64,000 nt of DNA from Neobittarella massiliensis (ex Bilen et al. 2018) (GTDB lineage: Bacteria > Bacillota > Clostridia > Oscillospirales > Ruminococcaceae): the NCBI RefSeq assembly GCF_900289145.1, contig NZ_OKQO01000009.1, positions 62,001 through 126,000 on the forward strand, given 5' to 3'. Below the pieces are notes generated by a model. That model was not told the DNA's origin and ran no database searches. It was given only the letters and a program-made list of their open reading frames with translations. Shown piece by piece: positions 34,826-43,393 of the stretch; position 1 is the first letter of the stretch; each line of letters starts with the position of its first letter. The position numbers were made by a program, and so were the translations under genes.

Positions 34826-36013
34826 TCACAGCACCAGGTCCATAAAGTCCGGCTGCGGGTCGGCGGCGTCTATCTCGATAATGCGGTACCGGTCCCAAAC
34901 GGGCGAGTCCTCCGGCTGCCCCACGTGGCAGTAGAACATCACCGTCTTGCGCTGCAGCGAGTAAGGCAGGTTGTCCAGCTCCTCAAACAGCTTGGGGGTG
35001 ATGTACAGCACCCGGTTGGCCTGCACGCGCGCCGGGTCCTTTACCATCTCTTTGGCCATGAGCGGGGTCTCCCAGTACAGGCTGCCGGTAAACATCTCCG
35101 ACATGGCGGCAAACAGGTCCCCCTCATCGGCTATCTCGGCGCTGCAGGGCCCGCCGCCGGCGTGGTCAAACCAGTGCAGCTGGTGCTCGATGCCCGACTG
35201 CAGCAAAAACAGCGACATCATGTAGGTGGTCTCCAGCACCCCATCCACGCAGCTCTTGTCGTCGGGGGTGTAGCGCGCTGGACAGTACAGCTCGGTGTAG
35301 ATGGCCACCGAGTTCTCGATGGGAAAGCTGGCCTGCCGCACCATCACGTCGCTCGTCTTGGCGCTCAGCTTCCAGTGGATGCGGTGCATCTTGTCCCCCG
35401 GCCGGTACTCGCGGATGACAAACGTCTCCGAGGCGTCATCGCCCGGCTTATAGGGCGAAAAATGGGTCACGTCGTCGCTGGAGCGCAAAAAGTCGTCGCT
35501 CAGGTGCATGCCCAGGCTGTCGGGCACGTAGGGCAGCACCGTCACCGTGTTGATGAGCGTTTTCCGCGCGCGCCCCGCCGTCAGGCGAAAAAAGTCCAGC
35601 ACCCGTATACGGCCCACCTTCAGCTGCAGGTTGCCCACGTGCATGGGCTGCAGGTCCACCTGCAAAATGCGCTTTTCCTTGGGCTTTAGCGGCACCTCCA
35701 GCAGCAGCGTCTTCTCCTCGGCGTAAAAGCCGTACTTGATCTGCAGGGTGATCTCCACAAACGGCATCGCCATCTTCGAGTCGTTAGACACCTGCAGCTT
35801 GATGGGGATGTCTCTGCCCCGGTTGCCCAAAACGTCGCGGGTGTCCAGCCAAACCCGCACCTGCTCCCGCAGCGCGTTCACATACAAAAACAGGCCCAGG
35901 GGCAGCACCAGGCAAAACCCCAGCCCCAAAAAGGACACGTAGTTTTGGTACATGATAAAAAACCACACCATCACCAGGCACAGCACGCCGTAGGTGATCC
36001 TGGAACGCCTCAT
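34826..36013 (-). CDS. DUF58 domain protein
   Basis: A 395-residue protein with two N-terminal membrane helices (about 5-45) followed by a cytosolic DUF58 region. The family signature is visible as REYRPGDKMHRIHWKLSAK (about 203-221), ahead of a von Willebrand A-like fold. DUF58 proteins work with MoxR AAA ATPases, probably as their membrane-recruited clients in assembling surface or enzyme complexes. It lies between the MoxR and transglutaminase genes with gaps of 53 and 43 bases. ATG 36013 has AGAGGGGGG upstream. No metal-binding DxSxS motif is obvious, as in many members. Confidence 0.85.
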   Translation of the reverse strand: MRRSRITYGVLCLVMVWFFIMYQNYVSFLGLGFCLVLPLGLFLYVNALREQVRVWLDTRDVLGNRGRDIPIKLQVSNDSKMAMPFVEITLQIKYGFYAEEKTLLLEVPLKPKEKRILQVDLQPMHVGNLQLKVGRIRVLDFFRLTAGRARKTLINTVTVLPYVPDSLGMHLSDDFLRSSDDVTHFSPYKPGDDASETFVIREYRPGDKMHRIHWKLSAKTSDVMVRQASFPIENSVAIYTELYCPARYTPDDKSCVDGVLETTYMMSLFLLQSGIEHQLHWFDHAGGGPCSAEIADEGDLFAAMSEMFTGSLYWETPLMAKEMVKDPARVQANRVLYITPKLFEELDNLPYSLQRKTVMFYCHVGQPEDSPVWDRYRIIEIDAADPQPDFMDLVL

Positions 36014-36066
36014 CCGGCCGCCCCCCTCTCTATTCCCATAAATGCTCTATCGCTGCCGTGGTGCGC

Positions 36067-37023
36067 TCACGGCGCCTCGCTGGGCTTTACCACCGGCGGC
36101 ACATCCACCTGCCCCACCGCGTCGGCCAGCACCTGTTCTACCGTCAGGTTATTTACCTTGGCCCGCGACGAGAGCACCACGCGGTGGGCGGCCACATCGG
36201 TGAACACGTCCTGCACGTCGTCGGGGGTCACGTAGCTGCGGCCGTACACATACGCCGCCGCCTTGGCCATGCGGATCAGGGCGATCGAGCCGCGGGGCGA
36301 CAGCCCCAGCTCAATGCGCGGGTGCTCGCGGGTGGCGGCGGCCAGGTCGGCTATGTAGGCGTAGATGGCGTCGTCCACGTGCACCGCCTCCACCTCTTTT
36401 TGCATCTGCAAAATGTCGGCGATCTGCACCGCCGGCTCCAGCGTGTCCAGCGGGTTGTGGTCGTGGCGGCGCTTGAGTATCTCGATCTCGCCCGCGCGGT
36501 CGGGGTAGCCCATGTTCAAGCGGATGATAAAGCGGTCCAGCTGGCTCTCCGGCAGCATCTGGGTGCCGATAGAGCCCACCGGGTTCTGGGTGGCGATGAC
36601 CACGTAGGGGCTGGGCATGGGTCTCGTCACCCCCTCCACGGTGATCCTGCCCTCCTCCATCACCTCCAGCAGCGCCGACTGGGTCTTGGAGCTGGTGCGG
36701 TTGATCTCGTCGGCCAAAAACAGGTTGCAAAACGCCGCGCCGGGCTGAAAGCGAAACTCCCCGCTCTCCTTGTCGTACATAGAAAAGCCCACTACATCGG
36801 TGGGCAGCACATCGGGCGTAAACTGCAGGCGGGAAAATTCCAGCTGCATCGCCTTGGAAAACGCCAGCGCAGTGGTGGTCTTACCCACGCCGGGTATATC
36901 GTCGAGCAGGATATGTCCCTTGGCCAAAATGGCCATCAGTATCTTGGCGACCGCATCGTCTTTGCCCACCACCGCATGTCCCACCGCCTGCATGATCTTT
37001 TCGGCACGCTGGTTGTATTTCAT
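36067..37023 (-). CDS. MoxR family AAA ATPase
   Basis: A 318-residue chaperone-like ATPase. Walker A is DIPGVGKT (about 42-49), Walker B LFLADEINR (about 101-109), sensor 1 VIATQNP and the C-terminal lid contains LSPRGSIAL, all standard for MoxR. It heads the operon with DUF58 and transglutaminase proteins, and here additionally an exported nucleoside hydrolase and a single-pass partner. MoxR proteins drive maturation or metal insertion in VWA/DUF58 client complexes. AAAGGGG precedes ATG 37023, and a good promoter lies 40-65 bases upstream. Confidence 0.92.
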   Translation of the reverse strand: MKYNQRAEKIMQAVGHAVVGKDDAVAKILMAILAKGHILLDDIPGVGKTTTALAFSKAMQLEFSRLQFTPDVLPTDVVGFSMYDKESGEFRFQPGAAFCNLFLADEINRTSSKTQSALLEVMEEGRITVEGVTRPMPSPYVVIATQNPVGSIGTQMLPESQLDRFIIRLNMGYPDRAGEIEILKRRHDHNPLDTLEPAVQIADILQMQKEVEAVHVDDAIYAYIADLAAATREHPRIELGLSPRGSIALIRMAKAAAYVYGRSYVTPDDVQDVFTDVAAHRVVLSSRAKVNNLTVEQVLADAVGQVDVPPVVKPSEAP

Positions 37024-37059
37024 AAAAGAAGCCCCTTTCTATCCGCTATTTATTGTCTT

Positions 37060-37088
37060 ATTATAGACCTGCCGCACCACAAGGACAA
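37060..37088 (-). promoter_or_regulatory. Sigma-A promoter of the MoxR operon
   Basis: On the minus strand: TTGTCC (37088-37083), 17-base spacer, perfect TATAAT (37065-37060). Confidence 0.75.
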
Positions 37089-37303
37089 GTTTCCTTACAG
37101 GTCTGTCATAATTTTTATACATATTATCCAAACACACTGCACCTCTTTTTAGCCAAAGGTATACAGACCCACCCCTGTAAAAGAACAGCGGCAGCCGCCG
37201 CCTTCCGGTACGATATGCCTGTCGGCCCGCCGGTGCAGTACTCTTTTTGCACTGCAACTGTGCACTCTGCGTGATTTTACGCAAAATATTTGGCACTGTT
37301 TCA

Positions 37304-37344
37304 GGACATATGTCCTATCATTTGGCCGGTCGCGCTCTTACAAT
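37304..37344 (+). promoter_or_regulatory. Palindromic operator and -10 of nucleoside hydrolase 5
   Basis: GGACATATGTCC (37304-37315; 14 bp including flanking A/T) lies 23 bases before a TACAAT -10 (37339-37344). No good -35 is seen. The palindrome centre falls near -41.5 of the inferred start, the position of class II activators. The same GGACA-NN-TGTCC motif at nearly the same spacing precedes nucleoside hydrolase 6. Confidence 0.55.
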
Positions 37345-37393
37345 AAAGGCAGAAACAAAGTCCTACACCAACAGCCAAAAAGGAGATGCGACT

Positions 37394-38413
37394 ATGGATA
37401 CCAAAAGAAAGATCATCATGGACGTAGATACCGGTTCTGACGACGCTATCGCGCTGGTCATGGCCATGCTCTGCGAAGACTTCGACTGCCTGGGCATCTG
37501 CTCCGTCAACGGCAACGTAGAGGTCAAGCTCACCACCGACAACTCGCTGCGCGTGGTCGAGTGCTGTGACAAGCAGGGTCAGGTCAAGGTGTATAAGGGC
37601 TGCGATCTGCCCATCGCCTCTACCCTCATGCCCTGGACTGCCCAGTCCCTGCGCCCCTTCCCCACCCGTGAGGGCACCCGCGAAGGCCAAACAGTGGTCC
37701 ACGGCGACCATCTGCCCCTGCCCGCCCCCACCATCAAAGAAGAGCGCGACAGCGCCGTCGTCTGGCTCATCAACACCCTGCTCGACTCCGAAGACGGCGA
37801 GATCACGCTGGTCCCGGTCGGCCCGCTGACCAACGTCGCAGTCGCCATGCGCGCCGATCCCCGCATCATCCCCAAGATCAAAGAGATCTTCATCATGGGC
37901 GGCGGCCACCTGGTCAACAACTCCTCTCCCGCGGCCGAGTTTAACATCTGGGCCGACCCCGAGGCGATGGAGATCGTGCTGCAGTCCGGCTGCAAGATCA
38001 CTATGGTCCCGCTCGACGCCACCCACCAGGCCTACATCACCGTCGACGAGGCCCAGAAGATCCGCGCTATCGGTACCAAACCCGCACAGCTGGTGGCCGA
38101 CCTGGTCGAGTCCCGCACCGCCGGCTACGGCGTCAACGACGCCGAGATGAAGGCCCTCAACGCCGCCCCCATCCACGATGCGCTGGCGCTGTGCGCCGTC
38201 TTGCACCCCGAGTGCTTAAAAGATGTGCTGCACGTCAACTGCCACACCGATATCTCCCGCGGTTTCGCCTACGGCCAGACCATCATCGACCGCCGCGTAC
38301 GCGTCAACCCCGAGCCGAAGAACTGCTACTTTGCCCTGGGCGCCGACAAAGACGTGTTCTACAACTGGGTGATGGATGTTTTAGAGAAAGACAAAGCCAA
38401 AAGAGGTCTGTAA
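37394..38413 (+). CDS. Cytosolic nucleoside hydrolase 5
   Basis: A 339-residue IUNH enzyme lacking signal peptide or membrane helix, so it works in the cytosol, releasing ribose and free base. All signature residues are present: DVDTGSDD at 10-17, GPLTN, AEFNIWADPEA and the distal HD motif IHDALAL. ATG 37394 has AAGGAG about 8 bases upstream. It is monocistronic, bounded by a shared-type palindromic operator upstream and a strong terminator downstream. Its closest relative in the window is the truncated hydrolase 6. Substrate preference (purine, pyrimidine or both) cannot be judged. Confidence 0.92.
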   Translation: MDTKRKIIMDVDTGSDDAIALVMAMLCEDFDCLGICSVNGNVEVKLTTDNSLRVVECCDKQGQVKVYKGCDLPIASTLMPWTAQSLRPFPTREGTREGQTVVHGDHLPLPAPTIKEERDSAVVWLINTLLDSEDGEITLVPVGPLTNVAVAMRADPRIIPKIKEIFIMGGGHLVNNSSPAAEFNIWADPEAMEIVLQSGCKITMVPLDATHQAYITVDEAQKIRAIGTKPAQLVADLVESRTAGYGVNDAEMKALNAAPIHDALALCAVLHPECLKDVLHVNCHTDISRGFAYGQTIIDRRVRVNPEPKNCYFALGADKDVFYNWVMDVLEKDKAKRGL

Positions 38414-38453
38414 TCGCCCGGCCCCAAACGCCACATAATAAACGCCACATAAT

Positions 38454-38489
38454 AAAGGAGTGGGTACCAGCTCGGTACCCACTCCTTTT
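38454..38489. terminator. Bidirectional terminator between hydrolase 5 and putP
   Basis: AAAGGAGTGGGTACC pairs with GGTACCCACTCCTTT around a short AGCTC loop. Just before it, AACGCCACATAATAA occurs twice in tandem. Confidence 0.85.
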
Positions 38490-38514
38490 ATCTGTATTCT
38501 CGTTGATCCCTGAT

Positions 38515-40014
38515 CTATTTTGCCTGCAGCGAGCGCTCAAACTGGTCGAGCACCTCTTTGTCGGGCGCCTTATCCAAAAGCGACGCCACGATCACCGCCA
38601 CCAGCGCCAAGGCAAAGCCCGGCACCAGCGAGTACAGGCCGGTCCCCGCCAGCAGGGGCACGTTCTCCCATATCAAAATGGTCGCACCGCCCACTACCAT
38701 GCCGGCGATCGCGCCTTTCAGCGTCATCCGCCGCCAGAACAGCGACAGCAGGATCACCGGGCCAAAAGCGGCGCCAAAGCCCGCCCAGGCGTACGACACC
38801 AGCCCCATCACCGAGCTGTTGGGGTCCAGCGCCATGATGAAGGCCAGCACCGAGATGGCGATGACCGAGCCGCGGCTCACCCACATCAGTTCCCTGTCGC
38901 TGGCGCCGGGGCGGAACAGCGGCTTGTAAAAGTCGTTGGATACCGCCGACGCCGTCACCAGCAGCTGGCTGTCGGCAGTGCTCATCACCGCCGCCAAAAT
39001 GGCCGACAGCAGCACCCCGGCGATCAGACCCGGGGCCAGCCGGCCCACCATCTGCATAAACACCACCTCGGCGCTGGCGGTGTCGGTGTACTGGATTCCC
39101 TGACCCGACAGGTAGGTCCGCCCCACCATGCCGATGATGACCGAAGCCCCCAGGCTGATGACCACCCAGATCATGGCGATCAGCCGCGATTTTTTGATCA
39201 GCCGCTTCTCGCGGATAGCCATGAAACGGGTCAGGATGTGGGGCATGCCGAAGTAGCCCAGGCCCCAGGCTAAACTCGAGATGATCGCCACCCAGCCCAG
39301 CGGGCCGGAGGCATTTTTAAACAGGTTGGTGAAGGTGCCGCCCTCCAGCGCCGACAGCGTGGCCAGCGAGAAGTCGGGGGTGCGCAGCACCGCCAGCACC
39401 GGCACGATGACGATGGCGCAGAACATCAGGATACCCTGGATCAGATCGGTCCAGCACACCGCCAAAAAGCCGCCCAAAAAGGTGTAGGCCACGATGACGA
39501 TGGCGCCGATGGCCAGCGCCAGCACATAGTCGTCCATGCCCAGCACATACATCACCAGCTTGGCGCCGGCGTTAAAGGCCGAGGCGGTGTACACCAAAAA
39601 GAACACGAAGATGATGATCGCACAGATGCAGCGCACCAGCTTCGACTTGCTCATGAACCGGTTTTGCAGGTACTGGGGGATGGTGATAGAATCACCCGAG
39701 ATCTCGGTAAAGCTGCGCAGCCGCCCCGCCACGATCTTCCAGTTTAGATAGGTGCCCAGCCCCAGCCCGATGGCGATCCACGAGGCGCTCAGCCCCGATA
39801 TGTAGGCCGCCGCCGGCAGGCCCATCAGCAGCCAGCCACTCATGTCCGAGGCCTGGGCGCTGATGGCCGTCACCCAGCTGCCAAGGCCCCTGCCGCCCAA
39901 AAAGTAGTCCGACAAGTTGCTCGACTTGCTGAAAAAGAAAATGCCGATACCCAGCATCAGCGCCAGGTACAGGATGAATGTGATGAGTACAGATAAGTTG
40001 GTCTGCACGCGCAT
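38515..40014 (-). CDS. putP: Sodium/proline symporter PutP
   Basis: A 499-residue sodium:solute symporter with about 13 membrane helices. The N-terminal region SDYFLGGRGLGSWVTAISAQ with ASDMSGWLLMGLP is the PutP sodium-site signature, and WKIVAGRLRSFTEISGDSIT follows as in proline transporters. It imports proline with Na+ for nutrition (Stickland fermentation, for example) or osmoprotection. ATG 40014 is preceded at short spacing by AGGAGGAG. The upstream promoter overlaps a perfect inverted repeat that may be an operator. It converges with hydrolase 5. Confidence 0.92.
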   Translation of the reverse strand: MRVQTNLSVLITFILYLALMLGIGIFFFSKSSNLSDYFLGGRGLGSWVTAISAQASDMSGWLLMGLPAAAYISGLSASWIAIGLGLGTYLNWKIVAGRLRSFTEISGDSITIPQYLQNRFMSKSKLVRCICAIIIFVFFLVYTASAFNAGAKLVMYVLGMDDYVLALAIGAIVIVAYTFLGGFLAVCWTDLIQGILMFCAIVIVPVLAVLRTPDFSLATLSALEGGTFTNLFKNASGPLGWVAIISSLAWGLGYFGMPHILTRFMAIREKRLIKKSRLIAMIWVVISLGASVIIGMVGRTYLSGQGIQYTDTASAEVVFMQMVGRLAPGLIAGVLLSAILAAVMSTADSQLLVTASAVSNDFYKPLFRPGASDRELMWVSRGSVIAISVLAFIMALDPNSSVMGLVSYAWAGFGAAFGPVILLSLFWRRMTLKGAIAGMVVGGATILIWENVPLLAGTGLYSLVPGFALALVAVIVASLLDKAPDKEVLDQFERSLQAK

Positions 40015-40160
40015 CTCCTCCTCTTTTGCTCATATTTTTCACGCCGCTGCTCACCGCAGTGGGGCCGCACAGCGCCGCGCTCCTCTGCCCGCAGCCGGCA
40101 GTGCCCCGCGCCCCGTCTTTACCGGGGCGGCCGCCGGGCACTGCCAGCACACGGTATTTT

Positions 40161-40193
40161 ATTATACTGTATTTGCCAGAAAACTGCAAATAC
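40161..40193 (-). promoter_or_regulatory. putP promoter overlapping an inverted repeat
   Basis: On the minus strand: TTGCAG (40189-40184), 17-base spacer, perfect TATAAT (40166-40161). GTATTTGC and GCAAATAC (8-bp arms, 9-base spacer, 40169-40193) straddle the -35 and spacer, a location suited to repression. Confidence 0.65.
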
Positions 40194-40277
40194 CGCTCTC
40201 TCATTATGCAAAATATTTTGCTCACAGCTCTTCACAGCTCTGCCTCTCAGCCCGTCCACGGCCATTTTGCATCCGCT

Positions 40278-40319
40278 AAAAAAAGCGGCCGCCGCCCGTT
40301 TTTGACGGATGGCAGCCGC
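40278..40319 (-). terminator. Terminator of the K+/H+ antiporter gene
   Basis: On the minus strand GCGGCTGCC ... GGCGGCCGC with an inner CCGT/ACGG stem, followed by seven T. It begins about 20 bases after the antiporter stop. Confidence 0.8.
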
Positions 40320-40338
40320 CCTGTTGCAGGCGCGGGCG

Positions 40339-41802
40339 TCATTTCTTTTGGGGGTCGCTGCAGCACTGGGCCAGCAGCGCCTGCATCTGGGCCCGCCCCA
40401 GCCCGCCCAGCACCAGCAGGTCGCCGCCGGCGATCACCGTTCCCCCCTTGGGGATCACCGTCTCCTCCCCCCGCACGATCATGGTGATGAGCAGCTCCGG
40501 CGGCAGCCCCAGGTCCCGCACCGCTTTGCCGCACCAAAAATCTCCCTGCACCACCGGCAGCTCGATGAGCTGCACCTTCTCCTGGTCCTGGTAGTCGGTA
40601 AAGGTCTTCCACACGCCGCCGCCCTCTTGGTCGCCCACCAGGCCGAGCTTGCGGGCCAGCACCGGCAGCAGCGTCCCCTGCACCGCCACCGAAAACAGCG
40701 CCACACAGAAAACGATGTGAAAGATGTCCAGCCGCATGGGCACGCCGGCGTTCATGGCCATCACCGCAAACACGATGGAGGCCGCCCCCCGGATACCCGC
40801 CATCGACACGAAAAACTGCTGCCGCAGCGGCACCTTGAACCAGCTCAAAATGGCCAGCGTGGCCGCCGGCCGCGCCACCAGCGACAAAAAGGCGGTGATC
40901 GCCACCGCGGTACCCAGCAGCGCCGGTATCTGCGACGGAAAGGCAAGCAGCCCCAGCACAAAAAAGATCAGCACCTGCGCCAGCCAGGTGATACCGTCAA
41001 AAAAGTGGACCAGCTCCACCTTGTGTAAAATGCGGCTGTTGCCCAGCACGATGCCGGCCACATACACCGCCAGGTAGCCGTTGCCGCCCAGCAGCTGAGC
41101 CAGCGCATAACAGCCCAGCGCCACCGCCACCAAAAAGGTGGTGTGCAGCCCCTTTTGCTCAAAGCTCACCCGCGAGAGTACCGCCGTGGCCAGCACCGCT
41201 ACCAGCGCCCCCACCGCCAGCCCAAACAGCACCTGCGAGAGCAGCTGCAGCGGCACATTTTTCTGCCCCCGGCCGCCCATGGCCGCCAGCACGATCGCCG
41301 TGAGCATGTACGAGGTGGGGTCGTTGCTGCCGCTCTCCAGCTCCAGCAGCGAGGCCAGCCCGTGCTTGAGCGACAACTTCTTCGAGCGCAGGATCGAAAA
41401 CACCGAGGCGGCGTCGGTAGAGCTGATCACCGAGCCGATGAGCAGGCTCTCGTATACCGAGAGCCCCAACACGCCAAAGCAAAACAGCGCCGTGATGCCC
41501 GCCGTCAGCACCACGCCCAGGCTGGCCAGCAGGATCGCCTGGGCGGCCACCGGCCGGGCCTCTTTCCAGCTGGTGCCAAATCCGCCGTAAAACATGATGA
41601 ACACCAGCGCCACCGAGCACACCTGTTCGGTGAGCTGGTAGTTGTCAAACGGCAGCCCAAACACCCCGTCCGAGCCGAAGATCATCCCCAGCACGATAAA
41701 TAAAAACAGCACCGGCACCCCCAGCCGGTAGGATAACCGGCTGGAGCCGATGCAGATGAGCAGCACCACGGCCACCAGTAATAAAGCTGTATAGATCCCC
41801 AT
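40339..41802 (-). CDS. Potassium/proton antiporter (CPA family, CvrA/NhaP2-like)
   Basis: A 487-residue membrane antiporter: about 12-13 helices forming a cation:proton exchanger domain (to about 385), then a cytosolic TrkA-C/RCK-type regulatory domain (about 400-480; LPVVQGDFWCGKAVRDLGLPP). SVISSTDAASVFSILRSKKL contains the family's TDA ion-site motif. It should export K+ for volume or pH control. ATG 41802 is preferred; a TTG one codon upstream is equally spaced from AAGGAG. It carries its own near-consensus promoter. Confidence 0.87.
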   Translation of the reverse strand: MGIYTALLLVAVVLLICIGSSRLSYRLGVPVLFLFIVLGMIFGSDGVFGLPFDNYQLTEQVCSVALVFIMFYGGFGTSWKEARPVAAQAILLASLGVVLTAGITALFCFGVLGLSVYESLLIGSVISSTDAASVFSILRSKKLSLKHGLASLLELESGSNDPTSYMLTAIVLAAMGGRGQKNVPLQLLSQVLFGLAVGALVAVLATAVLSRVSFEQKGLHTTFLVAVALGCYALAQLLGGNGYLAVYVAGIVLGNSRILHKVELVHFFDGITWLAQVLIFFVLGLLAFPSQIPALLGTAVAITAFLSLVARPAATLAILSWFKVPLRQQFFVSMAGIRGAASIVFAVMAMNAGVPMRLDIFHIVFCVALFSVAVQGTLLPVLARKLGLVGDQEGGGVWKTFTDYQDQEKVQLIELPVVQGDFWCGKAVRDLGLPPELLITMIVRGEETVIPKGGTVIAGGDLLVLGGLGRAQMQALLAQCCSDPQKK

Positions 41803-41910
41803 CAAACAGTGCTCCTTCCCTGTCTGCCCCCACTATGGAGGTGTGTGTGTTCGGCAAAGAGGTGTGCACACAGGCGGCGGCCGCCGCCCATTTCCTACCC
41901 AGTTACTATC

Positions 41911-41939
41911 ATATTAACAAAAAAGCCAGAAAATGTCAA
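41911..41939 (-). promoter_or_regulatory. Sigma-A promoter of the antiporter gene
   Basis: On the minus strand: perfect TTGACA (41939-41934), 17-base spacer, TAATAT (41916-41911). Confidence 0.65.
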
Positions 41940-42164
41940 AATCGCGCCCCTGCACCTCTTTCGCCATCCGCCGGCGCGCCGACCTCAGCCCACCGTCTGC
42001 GCTCTATCTCCCGCCATCCCGCCTCCCTTTTTCCCCGGCAATATCCCGCCGGTACCGGCGGCAGCAGCCGGGCGCCCCAACACCCCACCCCCGCTGCCGG
42101 TGCACCGCAGCGCCCCCACACAGCGGGATGCCCGGCCCTCTATCCAGCGCCGCAGTGGCAAAAC

Positions 42165-42196
42165 AAAAAAGGCACGCCGGCCAACGGCCGCGTGCC
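42165..42196 (-). terminator. Terminator of sigG
   Basis: On the minus strand GGCACGCGGCC and GGCCGGCGTGCC pair around a short loop and are followed by six T, 40 bases after the sigG stop. Confidence 0.85.
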
Positions 42197-42235
42197 CCCA
42201 TCTCCACTTTGCATCCAGCCGGGCTCTACGCCCCG

Positions 42236-43009
42236 CTACAGCTCCCGCTTGATCTTTTCCAGCGCCCCTTTTTCCAGCCGCGATATCTGCGCCTGCGAGA
42301 TGCCGATCTCCCGCGCCACCTCCATCTGGGTCTTGCCGCCCAAAAACCGCAGCGAGATGATGCGTTTCTCCCGCTCGTCCAGGTTGCTGATGGCCGTCTT
42401 CATCGACAGCTCGCTCTGCCAGTCCCGGTCATCCGAGCTGTCCCCCACCTGGTCGATGACATACAGCACGTCACCGCCGTCGGCATACATGGGCTCGTAG
42501 AGCGAGACCGGGTCCACAATGGCCTCCAGGGCAATGACCACGTCGCTCACCGGCAGGTCCAGCTCACCGGCCAGCTCGGTGGTGGTGGGTTCCCGGCGGT
42601 GGGCGGCGGTAAAGGCCTCCTTGGCCTTCATGGCTTTATAGGCGGTGTCCCGCAGCGAGCGCGATACCCGTATGGGGTTGTTGTCGCGCAGGTAGCGCCG
42701 TATCTCGCCGATGATCATCGGCACCGCGTAGGTCGAAAAGCGCACCTTGTGGATGGGGTCGAAATTGTCGATGGCCTTGATCAGGCCGATACACCCCACC
42801 TGGAACAGATCGTCCAGGTTCTCGCCCCGGCTGGCAAAGCGCTTGATCACGCTGAGCACCAGCCGCAGGTTCCCCGCGATCAGCTGCTCGCGGGCGACCA
42901 TGTCCCGCTTTTCCCGCAGCCGCAGAATGAGCGCCTGGTTCTGGGCCTCGGTGAGCACCTTTAACTCTGCGGTATTCACCCCACAGATCTCCACCTTGTT
43001 TTGGTACAA
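42236..43009 (-). CDS. sigG: Sporulation sigma factor SigG
   Basis: Late forespore sigma factor. The N-terminus KVEICGVNTAELKVL is diagnostic of sigma-G, followed by region 2 (LIAGNLRLVLSVIKRF, DDLFQVGCIGLIKAIDNFD, VRFSTYAVPMIIGEIRRYLR), region 3 (SRSLRDTAYKAMKAKEAF) and the region 4 helix-turn-helix (GKTQMEVAREIGISQAQISRLEK). I favour TTG 43009, nine bases after AAAGGGG, over the TTG at 43018 that abuts it; this gives 257 residues. A forespore-type promoter and a leader hairpin lie just upstream. Unlike in most spore-formers, sigG is not adjacent to sigE, which lies about 6 kb away on the same strand. Confidence 0.93.
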   Translation of the reverse strand: MYQNKVEICGVNTAELKVLTEAQNQALILRLREKRDMVAREQLIAGNLRLVLSVIKRFASRGENLDDLFQVGCIGLIKAIDNFDPIHKVRFSTYAVPMIIGEIRRYLRDNNPIRVSRSLRDTAYKAMKAKEAFTAAHRREPTTTELAGELDLPVSDVVIALEAIVDPVSLYEPMYADGGDVLYVIDQVGDSSDDRDWQSELSMKTAISNLDEREKRIISLRFLGGKTQMEVAREIGISQAQISRLEKGALEKIKREL

Positions 43010-43026
43010 CTGCCGCAACCCCTTTT

Positions 43027-43041
43027 CACTGTTTTACAGTG
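43027..43041 (-). other. Hairpin in the sigG leader
   Basis: CACTGT-TTT-ACAGTG is a perfect 6-bp stem with 3-base loop, ending about 5 bases before the AAAGGGG ribosome site. It could limit translation initiation at the TTG codon. Confidence 0.5.
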
Positions 43042-43043
43042 AG

Positions 43044-43073
43044 AAGTATGGCCGCGGCCCGGTGCGAACATGC
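43044..43073 (-). promoter_or_regulatory. Sigma-F/sigma-G type promoter of sigG
   Basis: On the minus strand: GCATG (43073-43069), 18 bases, CATACTT (43050-43044); read as sigma-F type it is GCATG-N15-GGCCATACTT. Both agree with the known forespore consensus (GNATR-N18-CATNMTA) except the last base. It lies 35 bases before the chosen start. Confidence 0.65.
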
Positions 43074-43393
43074 ACTGCCGGCCTCTGGCAAAGATTGTTA
43101 TACTGCCCGCTCCATCAACGGCGGCGCACCTGGTAAGCGCGCCGCTGCCGCCTGTACGAGATGGCTGTTTTTTTAAATGATGATCGCCCGCAGATCTCTT
43201 TACACCAGTCCAATACCAGCCCAACACCCGCCCAACATCCGCCGAGCACCGGCCAGACACCAGTCTAGCACCCGCCTGTTTTGCCCACCGCCTTACCAGT
43301 CAGCGGCTCATCAGTCCGCCCGGCAGTCCGTCTGCTCCGCACAGCACGGATCTTATCCCCACCCCAGATACTTTTTGCGCCTGTGCGCTCTGC

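Noticed and set aside
37024-37393. Possible riboswitch before nucleoside hydrolase 5
   Set aside because: No purine- or other riboswitch core was recognisable; the palindrome and -10 explain the visible structure better.
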